Part shown: in pieces, positions 46,401 to 58,235 of the stretch
Position numbering within the stretch: the first letter of the stretch is position 1
Layout: each line of letters begins with the position of its first letter
Assembly (NCBI GenBank): GCA_023375675.1
Contig: JALQBC010000022.1
Location: forward strand, 124,001 to 188,000
Direction of reading: 5' to 3'
Source: Cytospora piceicola
Taxonomy: Eukaryota > Ascomycota > Sordariomycetes > Diaporthales > Cytosporaceae
DNA length: 64,000 bases
Notes under the pieces: model-generated
Database searches by the model: none
What the model saw: only the letters and a program-made list of their open reading frames with translations
What the model was told of the DNA's origin: nothing
Translations under genes and position numbers: made by a program

Positions 46401-46865
46401 ATGCCCTCCATCCGCCTCCTCCCAACAAGCACCCTGCGCCTGCTGCTGCGCGCATCCCCAGCAGCCCCGCCCTCGTCATCCTCAGCACCAGCGTCGTCGA
46501 CAGCCGTCCGCACCTACTCCTCCGCCTTCCAGAACGCCCCCGCCCCGCCCCGCCTCCCCGCAGAGCAGCAGGCCGAGTTCGAGCGCCTCCAGCGCGCCGT
46601 GGCCGACCGCTTCGCCGACCCCACGCCCCTCCCGCACGAGCAGCAGCAGCAGGCCCCCCAGGCGGCGGCGCCCGGGGAGGCGGCGGCGCCGGTCAGGACC
46701 GAGGCCGAGGAGGTCGCGACGGGGGGCGTGTGGCGCGGCGCGCCGCCCGAGTTCGAGGGCGACAAGAACCCCAGGACCGGGGAGGTCGGCGGGCCCAAGA
46801 CGGAGCCGCTGAGGTGGGGGAGCGCTGGGGACTGGAGCTATAACGGGCGGGTCACGGACTTTTAG
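46401..46865 (+). CDS. SDH8: succinate dehydrogenase assembly factor 4
   Basis: A mitochondrial matrix chaperone that binds flavinylated Sdh1 and promotes its assembly with Sdh2. The 154-residue single-exon protein begins with an Arg/Ser/Ala-rich, acid-free presequence (MPSIRLLPTSTLRLLLRAS) ending near TYSSAF. A Gln/Ala/Pro linker follows, and the C-terminal SDHAF4 (DUF1674) signature is intact: EGDKNPRTGEVGGPKTEPLR, then WGSAGDWSYNGRVTDF at the exact C-terminus, as in yeast Sdh8 and human SDHAF4. The start is the only ATG before the presequence. The middle is compositionally biased and GC-rich, so the frame on the opposite strand is a shadow. No neighbour is related to respiration. Confidence 0.95.
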   Translation: MPSIRLLPTSTLRLLLRASPAAPPSSSSAPASSTAVRTYSSAFQNAPAPPRLPAEQQAEFERLQRAVADRFADPTPLPHEQQQQAPQAAAPGEAAAPVRTEAEEVATGGVWRGAPPEFEGDKNPRTGEVGGPKTEPLRWGSAGDWSYNGRVTDF

Positions 46866-47906
46866 GCTGTTTTTTTTGGGGGGGGGGTGGAAGGGGGGAA
46901 AGAGGTGTGGGAGGAAGAGAGAGAGACAGTGCGATCGGTGAAGTCAAGGGGATGTACAGGAGGTCCTACTTGTGTAAGAGAATGGGTTGACAAGCTGGCC
47001 ATCTGAAAGGATGATAGGCCTCTGCGTGGGCTGGAGATACCTGTCGAAGGAACGGTGTATCCAGTTCCACCTGTGCTCATGTTTCTATTCGATACGTCGC
47101 GCAACTACAAGACGGTGGTAACTTTGCACAGACGATGTACCGTTCAGGACTTGAGGGTTTCACTACGGAAGAATTGTTGGGTGAGAGAGTCGTGACTCTT
47201 GGAGGAATTACGTGTATAGAATTACATACTCAGTGGGAAAACTTAACCTACCTGGTCCTATTGATTTATGTTATGACCCGCATGGAGCTGCCACGTTCCA
47301 ATCGTTCTACCAAAGGCAGTCAGACCTACGTCCTATAGCCATCAGGAGACTTATGCTTCAGTATGTACAAGATAGCGAGATACCTCAGGGCATCAAATGA
47401 CACCAACAATATTGCTAGGCAGTGATCTGCAATCTACTACATCAGAAAGAAATCACATTAACATACATTCTGCGGAACGAATAAATCATATCCGCCTTGG
47501 CAAGACTTCCCGACCTCCGGTCACAGAACCATTGGCGCCTAGCTCGTGGGAAGGAGATATGACGAAGGAAAACGGTACCTATGCTCCAGGGTAAGGGGAA
47601 ACACCCGAGAAAGCATGACCCAAAAAGTGGCTTGCAGCAGAGGCTGCCTTTCTGCTGAGCAGCTTTCTCCGGGTTCAAATGCATGCACCACACGTATAAT
47701 CCGCAATGACATACTGCTGTGCCAGCCTCCTCACGGTTGGTGTAAGTCCAGGTAGTCCACAGAAGCCATGAGAAATCAGCAGTCAGAGCGGGGGTTGGTC
47801 GACGCGCAAGATGGCCTGCTAGGCGGATCATGCAGCTGATGGTAATATCGATGGTATCATTCCAAGTCTACTATCCCCTCGAGATTATCTGTCCCAACGC
47901 CTCTCT
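46866..47906. other. intergenic between convergent genes
   Basis: No gene is seen. T8 and G9 homopolymers follow the SDHAF4 stop. The remainder is unremarkable. Confidence 0.6.
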
Positions 47907-49124
47907 CTATCTCCTTTTCGTGAATGAGGACTTGCTCTTCTTTTGTACCTTCGCAGGCGGCGCAGCCTCGGCCTCGCTCTCGTCTTCCTCAGCCGAGTCC
48001 TCCTCAATGTCGTCGTGGTCGACCTCGTCCTCGTCCAGTGACTCCTCAGCAAACTCGTTCACGTCCATATCATCCTCGTCCTCGTCTTCCGAATCCTCCT
48101 CAGAGTCGGAAGCGACCCCGTTGACAAGAGGGAAGTCGTCCTCGTCGTCGTTGCTCCGGCGTGGCGCGCCATTTGACAGGTCCTCGTCCTCCTGACCCTC
48201 CACGTACACGATGCCCTCCTCGCCCTCAATCTCGTCCTCGTCGCTCTCGCTCTCGTCGTCGTCCTTGCCCGAGTGCCTGTGAGACTTGTTCCCGCGGCGC
48301 AGGGTCATCTGGGCCTCGAGCATGTCCAGCTTGCCCTTCAGCGCAAGCAGGCTGTTCAGGCCCCGGGTCCTCTCCTCCAGCACCCGGTTCAGCTCGGCGA
48401 GCCGCTTTTGTATTTCTGGTTGTGTGGCCAGGGCACCGCCGTGGGCTATCAGGGTCCACTGCACGAAGGACATGAGGTTGTGCGCGCGTCCAGGTCGTCG
48501 GTGCAACCGGGAGGCGAGTTGTGTGAGGAGGGTACCAGCCAGGCTTGAGTCCAGACGCTGGATTGTGTTGCGGATGACAATGGTGTCGGAGGTGTGGAGG
48601 CAGGACTCGAGCAGGTCGGCGTCATCGGTCCGCAGGGCCTGTGCGAGGACTGTCCCGAGAGAGGAGGTAGATGGGGGTGCTATTTGTCGTGGGGGGGCGG
48701 CTGTGAGGGCTAGGTTTGCGTCGACCGACTGGGGGTTGGCCAGGGCAGCGGCAACGTCGACCGTCTCGTGGTTGCGGATCAGGTCGCCGAATGTGGGCTC
48801 TGCGTCCGACCCCTCGTCATCTTGGCCGGCCTCCTTCATCTCGGCATCACCATCGCCGTTCCCTTGTGGCCGTGCCTTGTCCTCCGACTCCAGCTGGTGT
48901 TCCGCCTCCTCCGCCGCCTCCGCATCGTCTAGGTCCGAGATGTCATCGTAGTTGCTCTCGGAGTCGCTGGATATTTCGATGGTTTCGACCTGTTTTGATG
49001 ACTTGGGCTGCGCATCCGACACTGTGACAGCCGTCCTGCTCTCGTCTATCCTCGAGCTGGCGGGCAGTTTAGCGCTTTGCTGGGCGGGCGCTGCCACCTT
49101 GGCGAGCTTCCTCTTGGTCGCCAT
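47907..49124 (-). CDS. UTP5: Utp12-domain protein, Utp5-like (small-subunit processome)
   Basis: A nucleolar protein of the U3 snoRNP / t-UTP type needed for 35S pre-rRNA transcription and early 18S processing. The frame encodes 405 residues from the ATG at 49124 (MATKRKLAKVAAP). After a Lys/Ala/Ser and acidic N-terminal part comes the Utp12 helical domain (residues about 155-275: TVLAQALRTDDADLLESCL, VIRNTIQRLDSSLAGTLLTQ, HNLMSFVQWTLIAHGG). A final 120-residue Asp/Glu-rich tail ends in the basic KVQKKSKSSFTKRR. Yeast Utp5 and human WDR43 carry an N-terminal WD40 propeller, which is absent here; I see no upstream exon with WD repeats. It may be a WD40-less Utp5 or another Utp12 protein, so the symbol is provisional. 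Confidence 0.8.
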   Translation of the reverse strand: MATKRKLAKVAAPAQQSAKLPASSRIDESRTAVTVSDAQPKSSKQVETIEISSDSESNYDDISDLDDAEAAEEAEHQLESEDKARPQGNGDGDAEMKEAGQDDEGSDAEPTFGDLIRNHETVDVAAALANPQSVDANLALTAAPPRQIAPPSTSSLGTVLAQALRTDDADLLESCLHTSDTIVIRNTIQRLDSSLAGTLLTQLASRLHRRPGRAHNLMSFVQWTLIAHGGALATQPEIQKRLAELNRVLEERTRGLNSLLALKGKLDMLEAQMTLRRGNKSHRHSGKDDDESESDEDEIEGEEGIVYVEGQEDEDLSNGAPRRSNDDEDDFPLVNGVASDSEEDSEDEDEDDMDVNEFAEESLDEDEVDHDDIEEDSAEEDESEAEAAPPAKVQKKSKSSFTKRR

Positions 49125-52040
49125 TATTTCTGATATGGTTGGGAAAAGGGGGGACTCTGTGTGTGTATTTCTGGTCACAATTGGCACACGTCGAGCAAAG
49201 ATAACCCGAAGTGAACGGAGGGAAAGGTTGGTCGTCAAGGTTGGTGTGCATTTGGGATCAAACTGTCTACTGCCGGGAACTTTTTTCTGCAGGAAAGTAA
49301 CTTTTTTTCTGCCGCCGCTAGATCTGACCGGCTTCCCTCTTTTGGCATGTATCAGCTGGCCCAAGCGTTACAGGGCCCTGGGCCTCTCAGAAGCCTAGAA
49401 TTAGGGTCTACTGGGGTACCGGCATCTAGGTACCGTAGTTAGGTACCTAGGCAGGTAGATATCGACAGATCTACATAAGCATGCCTCCCCAATCAGTAAT
49501 ATCTACCGGTCTGTCTAAACAAATAGGCTGACAACGCTAGATATATAGGTCTCTAACTACTTTGGGAATTTTTACACCTGTTTCTCGTGTTGATCACTTA
49601 GTACACGGTCTACCTCTAAATTCTCGTGCACGGTCTACTTGATTTTATCGTGACTAAGTATCTGTAACTAAGCATCTCGAAATTATCTTGCTCGGCCCTC
49701 CTTACGGGAGAGGGCTACCCCCTAAAGGGGACCCCTAACCCTCTTCCTCGGAGGAGCTAGAGCGCTATTCCAATTCTCTGCTTAGAGGCCTGCGGCGCTT
49801 AAGTTCAATTATAAGATTTAGGCTGACGGTTCTTAATTGAAAGAACGTGGAATGTTGGTTATTCTTGGTGAGAATTATAGTGTTTAGTGTTGCCGAAAGC
49901 GGTTAGAGACCTATATATCTAGCGATGTCAGCCTATTTATTTAGACAGACCGATATCTACTATGTAATTGACGGGTCAATAATCAGACTTTGGTTGGAGG
50001 TTCTTCATTGATGGTATCGACCAAGGAATCTGCTACTGGACCAGTCTGCTCCTTGTAGATGGACTTCCTTCCATTGAATGAAGCCAACACCATTAATACA
50101 AGGTAAACAGTTCAAGTTCAAGGCAAAGGTAAATACATACCATGTGATTTTCAGTGGTCCTACATTGCTCCTTCGCTACCTAGGCACTTATAAATAAACA
50201 AGAACACCTCATATTTCCATCCGATTCAGAAGTCCGCACTTGGTTTTCTGGGGATGTAGCTTAGTCAGCATCTCATGAAGAGGCGACGGTCCGTGCTCGA
50301 CAACAACTCGAGTGCATGTACGCGACGCGACGCGCCATAACAAGAGGCTGCAGTGTACTGCGTACGAGTAACATTGAAAGGAGCCGTTGTCCGATCGGTT
50401 CGGCTGAGCTCTACTGTCACTGGTGAGTGCTCGTCCATCTTCAAAGACGGAATAAAACAAACGCGGTTCCCTAATTTCGGAAGGCATGTTTGTTAGCAGC
50501 TGTGCCGTGCCGTCAAAGCATCTGGATGAACGGTGACGGACGGTGGCGGAGAAGGCATCCATCGTCGTGGTTTTCTTAGGTTTTCGACCGGGCCGATACC
50601 TGCAAGAACTATGTATGTATTTCTGTCCCCCTGTGTCTGTTCTATGTCGACTCCTGAGGTTCCTTGCTTGCTTCCATTCGCACCGCCGTCGACCTGCACA
50701 GTACACTACCTAGGTGGTTAAGGTACTTCCTTGGGTCAGTACTCAGCCACGAAAAGCAAGTGGGAAATACCGGAGGTCTATCCTTCCACTCGTTATCATC
50801 ATACATCACCAGAGACTTGTCAGACGCACACCTTCGACTGTCCAGGGCTTCCCCAAAGTATCGAAAACAAGTCGAGGTCTAGTGTAGGTCCAGCATTTAG
50901 CTTGAGGAGCCGTGGTAAAATAGGAGAAGCTGGGTGGCATGGCAGGCAGGCAGGCAGGGTGGAAGGTTGTGGGGGAGACTCGAGTTGAGTTGTTGCAAAA
51001 TAAAGGCCTGCAGGGACCCCCCTCTCACATCTGGCCGCGCGCGGGCTGTTCCTGGCCAACCAGAAGCTTTCGACACGAGGGCAAAGGGCGCAAAAGCAGC
51101 CCGTGGGCTTACCGTGGTACCGTACCGCGTACATAGTACAGTGTACCAGTGTACCTGAAAGAAAAAAGGAGGAGCCGTGGAGGCACTTGGCTGTTTGGGG
51201 GGGGCAAGCCTGGAGCTTTCAATTAGATGAGGCATTGATGGTGCCCCTCCTTGTTAGCCCGCCAGCCCGCCTAGCTGATTGCCGCCCTAATAAATACCCT
51301 CCCCGCCCCCTCCTACCCCTTCCCACCGTGGACCGGCGCCGAGTTGCTGACATGTGCATTTATTTCTCTTGAAACCTACCTACCATCATCCAGATTGATC
51401 GGAACCCCAATCCATCTGAGCAGAGTACGTACCTTTTTCCACGCTTACATCCCTGACCCCTACACCCACTTCTTCCCCATCCGACCAATCCCAACCCCGG
51501 ATCCGGCTGGAAGAACAAGCCACCGAACTCCGTCGCAGCTGCTCGCATCCACTTGGCGTCATTTTTGCAAGGCTGGCCAAGCTAAAATGTTCACCTTTTG
51601 CCATTCGCGATTTTATTGATTTTCAGCCTTCATTTCTTTCCTTCCCAATCCCGCACGCGCCAAGCTATCACGAGCTTCAGCAACAACGGGCAGCCGCAAC
51701 CGCAACCAGAATCCACACCCAACCTCATTCTGACCCCCACACCACTACATTCTCCATCTCCCCCGCCATAACTTTGAACGTTACGTTCTGTTTTTATTTT
51801 AATTCCTCTGTGCATCTTTTCATGACCTGAAATCTTGCATTCGCCTTCCTCTCCGCAATTGGTCATTGCGACTTACACCCCTGTCAACCCCCCCCCCCAA
51901 ATCCAATTGCAGCTGCGCTTTCTCCACAATTTCCGCTGTGTATTAGTGGGCGCGCACCCATTGGAGCTTGTCGTACTGCACCTTCATGTCGCGACGTACC
52001 TACTAAAACATCATCGCAATCATCCAGAATCCCGCCCCGA
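49125..52040. other. 2.9-kb divergent promoter region with a MITE
   Basis: Separates the divergent Utp12-domain and Bdf1 genes. Contains the MITE at 49495-49961. A minus-strand frame at 50209-50706 has one F-box-like phrase but is otherwise unsupported. A long pyrimidine-rich leader with a C11 run (about 51889-51899) precedes the Bdf1 start. Confidence 0.55.
49495..49961. mobile_element. MITE with about 65-bp terminal inverted repeats
   Basis: The left arm (49495-49564) contains CTGTCTAAACAAATAGGCTG, then CTAGATATATAGGTCTCTAA. The right arm (49896-49961) is its inverse complement with a few substitutions and one short indel: TTAGAGACCTATATATCTAG, then CAGCCTATTTATTTAGACAG. The 330-bp interior has small GC hairpins (for example CCCCTAAAGGGG near 49719) and no coding frame. 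Long imperfect terminal inverted repeats and no transposase identify a non-autonomous DNA element. A target duplication is not clear. Confidence 0.8.
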
Positions 52041-55000
52041 ATGGCAGTGATGACATCGCAAGCCGAATCCATAGCTCTTGACCAGAAGCCTCAGTCGCTG
52101 GACATGGCTGCCTCGACTTCTGCTGCGCTCCCCGATGAGCGGAACGGACTGGAAGTGAATGGGTAAGTCGCATCCATCCATCTTAGCTTGCATCGCTTGT
52201 TTGCGCACCATCGCACCATTCCGATTCGGCACTCCTTCTGTTTCTATTGCACTGCAAATACATAAATAGAATCTATACCTTTCCCACTTCTCCACACTTC
52301 CAACGTTTCTGTAGCCTTTTTTGTGCCGGTCGCATACTGACGCGTGAACGCGTCCAGCCACGCTTCGCCCAACGACTCCAAAGTCGACGCGACAAACGAC
52401 GCCAAAGACGATGCGCAATCCGCAAAGGATCAGTTAACGAGCAACGAGTCAAACAAGGACGCTTTCGCAACAAACCAAAGCATATCTGCCATGACCCCAC
52501 CTGCCGCTGATTCTACAGGAGCGGCCGAGGCTGCGAAGAATGGCGATGATGCCGGTGCTAGTGAGGCTCCGGACACGAAGGACACGGACATGATTGATGC
52601 GCCCACCGAATCCGCTCAGGCGCCGTCCCCGCCCGCCGAACCTGTTTCGAACCCTTCACCGAAACCCGACCCATCTCCAGAGGCCGTCGCAGAGAAACCT
52701 GCGGAAGCTGCGACCACGGCCGCACCAGCCGGATCCACAGAATCCGAAAAGCCTTCTTCGCCAACTGCCCAGTCGCCCACCGCTGCCGAACCAGCCGAGA
52801 AGCCTGTGGCGGCCGAGCCCAGCCCTGATGCGGACAAGGAAAAGCCTCGTGCCCCCGCGGATGAGCCCAAGGCTGGCACGGAAAAGACCGAGGACAAGGA
52901 CGCGACCGTGACCGCTACTACAAAAGCGCCAGCTGGTGGTTCCGTCTCACCGCTGTCCAAACCGGCCCCTGATGTGTCTCCAAAGACTACTCCTGCGCCC
53001 GTGACGGTGGATACCACCATGACTGACGCAGGATCGCAAGCTTCGGCCAAGATGGCTCGGGGACGTGATGAGGACGATGAAGAGCCTGCTGCAAAGCGCG
53101 TTAGGACTTCGGGAGAAGACGCTGGAAAGGGAGAGGTGTCACAATCTGCCGCGCCAGATGCCATGGACATTGACAAACCCGACAAACCTGCTGCACCACC
53201 TGCCCCTGCACCAGCGTCCCGCTCAGCCCCCACGTCTGCATCTCCTGTACCCCTTACAGTAAATGGACAAACCCGCAAATTGAACGACCCTGCTCTCGCG
53301 AACAATACCATCACGTCTTACCAGAACAGGGAGATCAAGAAGGTACTGGGCCTCGTCAAGAAGACCAAGCATGGACAATTGTTCAGGACAGCGGTACGGA
53401 ACCTCTGGCCAGGAATTTGGGAGTCGTACCGTTCAACCATCAGCCGTCCTGTGGACATTAGTTTCATGGAACAAAACTTGCGTGATAACAAGTACAAGAC
53501 TATGGCTGATTTCAGGGCCGATGTCGAGCTTCTTCACGAGAACTCTGGCAGATTCAACGGCGTCGATCACGATGTGACTAGAGCCGCCAAGTCAACGGCA
53601 CATCAAATTTATGCTCGGTTGAGCGAGGTGCCAGCTCAAGAGCCATCTAGGCCCAGCACTAAAGAAGTCAAGCAGATGCCCTCGCGGCACGCAGAGCACC
53701 GCAGCAACCCGCCGCCTCCCAAGAGCAAGCCTCGCCCGGTGGCAAGCTTGCCAGCAGAGAAGGTCTCTGATTCGCCTGTTTTTGCGATCCCACCTTCAGG
53801 TGTGCCAACCATTCGCCGTGATAGCACCAAGAACAACAGTGATCGACCCAAGAGACCTATTCACCCGCCCAAGAACAAGGATTTGGGCTTCCAGCCGAAG
53901 AATCCAAAGAACAAGAGGAAGCCGGAGATGAAGTTCTGCGAGGAAGTGTTGAGGGAGTTGAAGCACGGGAAACACTACACCTTCAACCAATGGTTCTTGG
54001 AGCCTGTCGATCCAGTAGCTCTCAACATCCCTACTTACCACAGCATCATCAAGCAGCCAATGGACTTGGGTACCATGTCTGAAAAGCTGGACAATGGACA
54101 GTATGAGAGTGCCAATGCATTCAAGGCAGATTTCAACCTCGTAGTCAAGAACTGCTTCAAGTTCAACCCCGAGGGTACTGTGGCCAATATGGCGGGCAGA
54201 GACCTGGAGAAGGTCTTCGAGAAGAAGTGGTCCGAAAAGGGGGCGTGGATGAGCAAGCACACTCAAGCATCTGCGCATGCTGCATCTGCTACCAGCCCGC
54301 GTGGGGCTACCAGAGATGATGATGACGATGACGATGGTGATAGCGAGCCAGAGAAGGAGAACGCCTCTGCTGATGTCCAGAAGGCTGAGCAGGCGTTGAC
54401 AACCATCCAGGAGCGCTTGAAGAAGGAGCAAGATAACCTTGACAAGCAGCTGTACTCCAGCGAGCCTGACGCGATGGCGATCGAGATATCTCGAGGTATC
54501 ATCAAGCACTTGCAAGACGAGATGGTCAAGAAACGGGCCGAACTCAACACCTTGCGAGAGAAGAAGCCCATGCAAGCCAAGCCGGCCAAGAAGAAGGCGG
54601 CTGGTGGTGCTGCCAGCGCTCCCAAGAAGTCCAGTGGTAATACAGGTGGTGCCCCAAAGAAGCCTACTGCTCCGGCAAAGAAGCCTACCAAGAAGAGGCT
54701 GAGCGATGAAGAGAAGGAGATCGTATCGGATGCCATCAGTCGACTCGAGGGTCCGAGCCTAACAAGGGCCATCGAGATTATCAAGAGAGACACCAACCTG
54801 ACTGTAAGTGATCCCACTCAATCGAATAGGTATGCCAAGTTGGATATGGCTGGCTGACAACCACTCTCAGGAGGGTGATGATGACGAACTCGAGTTGGAC
54901 ATGGAGATGCTGAGCGACGATGCCCTCCTCAAGCTCTTCGACCTGGTGCTGAAGGCGTTCCCTCACTACCGGGATCAGCTAAAGAAGCATGAGCCCGCAC

Positions 55001-55248
55001 CTGCGCCTGCGCCCGCGGCGCCCGCTGGTAGCGCCAGTGCCGCCAAGGCAGCAAAGAAGAAGAACAAGCCCATGGGCAAGGCCGAGCAAGAGCGGAAGCT
55101 CGAACAGCTCAAGGCGCTCAAGAACTCTTACAAGCGGCCAGGAAGCGGTAGCCAAGAGCCCGTGCCTTCGATCGAGCCCAACGATGGAGGCCTCTTCGGC
55201 AACCACCATGACGACAGCGATGATGCGAGCTCGTCGGAGGAGGAGTAG
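52041..55248 (+). CDS. BDF1: BET-family double-bromodomain protein Bdf1
   Basis: A chromatin reader that binds acetylated histone tails and supports TFIID-dependent transcription. Three exons (introns 52163-52357 and 54804-54870) give 981 residues. The N-terminal 340 residues are Ala/Pro/Glu-rich and disordered. Bromodomain 1 (about 355-480) has the acetyl-lysine Asn in GRFNG, but its ZA loop (NLWPGIWESY...RPVDISFME) is short and lacks the WPF shelf. Bromodomain 2 (566-672) is canonical, with NQWFLEPVDPVALNIPTYH, IIKQPMDLGTM and NCFKFNPEG. A Lys-rich segment precedes the NET domain (about 819-890: RLSDEEKEIVSDAISRLEGP, split by intron 2, then ELELDMEMLSDDALLKLFDL). The acidic Ser tail SDDASSSEEE ends the protein. 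The start ATG at 52041 is followed by a 41-codon first exon whose splice into GHASPNDSK is clean. Confidence 0.94.
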
Positions 55249-57708
55249 ATTCAGAACGACACACGATGTCTTGGAACCAAGTTCCGCATCGGGTTCACTT
55301 GTGCCTGATTAGCCAGATTTGCCGTTGCCTTGCATACTTCCTCGCGTCCTTTAGGCTGTTGTGCTGGATCAACCGCCCACCAATGCTGTTGTTTGGATTA
55401 TTTTGCGAGGGTACGAGTCCGTCGGGCCCTGGACCCGGGTCGCCAGCGCAACCGAACCAGTAGAAACTGCACACCAGCTTCGATCAGGCTCAACCGTCTA
55501 CTTACATGGTTTTTTCGGCTTTTAGCTCGAGCCACCACCTTGATGCGAGGTTCTGTACGAGCTGCCTCTTGGTGATGACAGGCAGTCCAGACCTCGATGT
55601 TTTGCGAGCCTTCTGGGTGGGATGGTCTTTGGCCCTGAGCTACACATCCCCACCTCTTTGACCTTTTATGTGTAAGAGTATCGTCTGTGTGTGTGTGATA
55701 ACCCTGGCCTGCATTTCATGAAGCGAGGGCCGAGGGCAGTATTGCTGCCTCGTTTTGACGTTCAGGGCGGCGGTCGTTGATGATGTTTTCGAGGGATCGC
55801 TGGGAGCACCAAACGAACGGAAGAGGGCATCGATGAATGATGATGAGAGGGATCCGATGGTTTTGGTCTGGTGTGCCATTGTCGGCGTTTCGTTGATGGA
55901 AACGCTATCGAGCTAGGCGCGTTGCCCGCAGAGGATATGAAACCCATTTCTACCACATCTCGGTGTGCCCTGTGCAAGGGATCTTGCAATGTGAAATGTG
56001 AAATGTGTGTGTGTGCGTGTACGTCGCGGTGTGTGTGGTGTGATTCGTGTCATGTGAGCTCGCTTTCGCTTGACCTTGGGTCCGCGGTCGCTCGGTTCTC
56101 GAGCTTTCGTGGGCAGCGAAAAACTTTACCTCTCTTTCTCTGACTGCAAGGTCTCGTGGGTTAGCTTGTGACCTCGGTGAAAATCCCTGAAAAAGTACAT
56201 GCCAGGAGGTGGGCCTCGAGCTACCAGACTCCTGCTTGTGGGGGGGAAAGGGGGGCGAATGAGTTCACCTGGTAGTCGGATGAAGTTCTGCTGCGACGAG
56301 AAGCAGGATTCCGGGAGGCTGCAGTTCGAAATGCCCGTGTCCTTGTGCGAAGACCAGAAAGGAGAAATAGACGCTTTTGGGAGAGTTCGCAGCGTTCGAA
56401 GAAGAAACATGCGAGGATACTGTCGAGTGTTCCCTGTATAACAGACTGGTGGCGGCGGCGGCGGCGGTGGTGGCAAATGACGATGCAGGTAGGCTTTACC
56501 TAGGGACGGTGCCCGGGCAAGGGCAACGGTCGCGGTGATGGGTTCAGGGAGTCTCTCATCGTGACGGCTCCCGCAGGCTGGAGAACTGGTTCTAGCTGTC
56601 CGCTGCCTTTTTCTCGGGCTCGTGAGTCGGCCGGGCAAGGGGGAGGGGAGCGGGCATTGGAGAGACGAAGTCCTCAGCTGTTAGGTTAGTTAGGGGGGGA
56701 GGGGAGGAGGGCTTGGTGATAAGCGGGTGTGGGGACTTGGGAAAAAGGATGTAGTAATCAACATTGAAGTTGGTGTGTGGATGAATTTCAAACTGGGGAA
56801 GTGTGAAAGAGAAGCGGGGCACCTGTCAGCCCTGTTGCCCCCAATGCACGCTTGCTACCCAGGCAGGCCAGGCTGCCAGGCATGTATAGGTGTTGTGTGT
56901 GTCAGTAGTGGTTCAGTAGTGCACAACTCAGTTGTGCTCAGCTGTGCTCAGTTGTGCTCAGTCAGTCAGTTAGTTGTGTTGTGTTGTGAGTGTGTGTGTG
57001 CTGACGTCCTGGACCTTGAGCACTCAACGACTCATTTAGCCCATGCCATCAGCGTAACAAATTCAATTTTATCTCAAGTGACGAAATGCATAAGTATGGA
57101 TAAGACGGAAGTGACTGTGACTCTGCTATTATAACTCACCTGAATGAGCAAGCCTTTGGAAGAGCAGAGCCACGGCCCACACGAGATATTCATGTTTGGG
57201 GCTCTACCTGTCTACTTAATACAGTAATTGTCATTTTCCTGCGTCGAGTCTTCACGTCTGATATGCCCCATTCTCATATCACCGATATTGCTTACCTTGG
57301 TAGATAGGTCTTCTGAGAAGATATGGGTGACTAATTCAATTTCTCGGATCTTGCCCATCTATCTCTATCTCGGACGCGAAGACACTAACCTACATACAAG
57401 CCCACTGGGAAGCCGCAACATCATTCCACGATCAGTGCTGACGTTGATACGGCCAGATAGCTCAGGTGGCCGGACATGTGACCAAACAGTTGCTTCTGTA
57501 CCATGAAGTAATCGGGCATGACACAACGTCCGGCCTCGGCGTTTGGCGTATTCAGTCCGATATCCCGAGTGCTGAGTACACAGTAAAAGAGAGAGATATA
57601 TATATATTTGTAGCTCCATTGAGCTAGCATCTGCCCCGTTCAAGACACATCATATCAACTGCACCAAGACAGCCAACCACATCCAGACCTGCAACCCAGA
57701 TAGATACC
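55249..57708. other. intergenic
   Basis: No gene is supported. Contents include TG-rich simple sequence (about 56004-56040 and 56977-57000) and a TGTGCTCAG(T/C) tandem (about 56931-56965). Open frames on both strands are short or Pro/Gly repeats. Confidence 0.55.
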
Positions 57709-58235
57709 ATGTTGGGACGCGCTCTCCTCACCGTCGATGCCATAGGGCTTCTCGTCGGATCATGGATAGCAGACTACGGCGTCACTCACCAGTTCAACCC
57801 ACGCTGGCCTCCCCACGCGAAGTGAGTCTCCCGGATGGAATAAGAGGTCTGGGGGTAAAGCCCATATATATGCATCTTTATATATATATATATATATATA
57901 TGTCAATATATGTCACTAACGGCGCGGCCACCCTCTCTCTATGAAGATTTCACAATGCGCAAACCATCATGCTCAGCACCGTCCTGGGGGCGGCGACCAT
58001 GTTCCTGACGTGGCGGTCGCTGGTCATGAGCACGTCGCGGCAGGTGGACCGCTGGTCCATCCAGATGGCGGCCTTTACCGGGAGCATCTACTGGCTCGCG
58101 GGCCTGACTGCCATCTGCTTCCCCAACACGGACGGGCTTGATCCCGAGTTTGGCGGGCCGGGGTTCCCGCAGAGGCCGCTGTTCCTCACGCTCGCGGCGT
58201 TCGCACTTGCGGGGTCGTTCCTGGAGCTCCGCTGA
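57709..58235 (+). CDS. small four-helix membrane protein, DUF6640-like
   Basis: A 133-residue membrane protein from two exons; the 125-nt intron (57822-57946, GTGAGT...ATGAAG) contains a TA microsatellite. The exon junction falls inside the phrase HQFNPRWPPHAKFHNAQT, which is the conserved hallmark of a fungal family annotated DUF6640 (recalled, not searched). Four hydrophobic stretches are visible: residues about 3-22, 46-65, 78-98 and 114-130. Hydrophobic helices flank a conserved polar HxxFNPRWPPHxxFH loop. The function is unknown; some relatives are annotated as acetyltransferase-associated, which I cannot support. Start ATG is in a good context (ACCATG). The acceptor ATGAAG lacks the usual pyrimidine before AG, although a CT-rich tract precedes it. 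Confidence 0.8.
57879..57902. repeat. (TA)n microsatellite inside intron
   Basis: About 11 uninterrupted TA units within the intron of the DUF6640-like gene. Confidence 0.95.

Noticed and set aside
50209..50706. 165-codon minus-strand frame containing NMPSEIREPRLFYSVFEDG, reminiscent of an F-box-like start
   Set aside because: Only one short phrase looks family-like, and the remainder is not; could be a decayed 2EXR/F-box-like gene but support is too weak.
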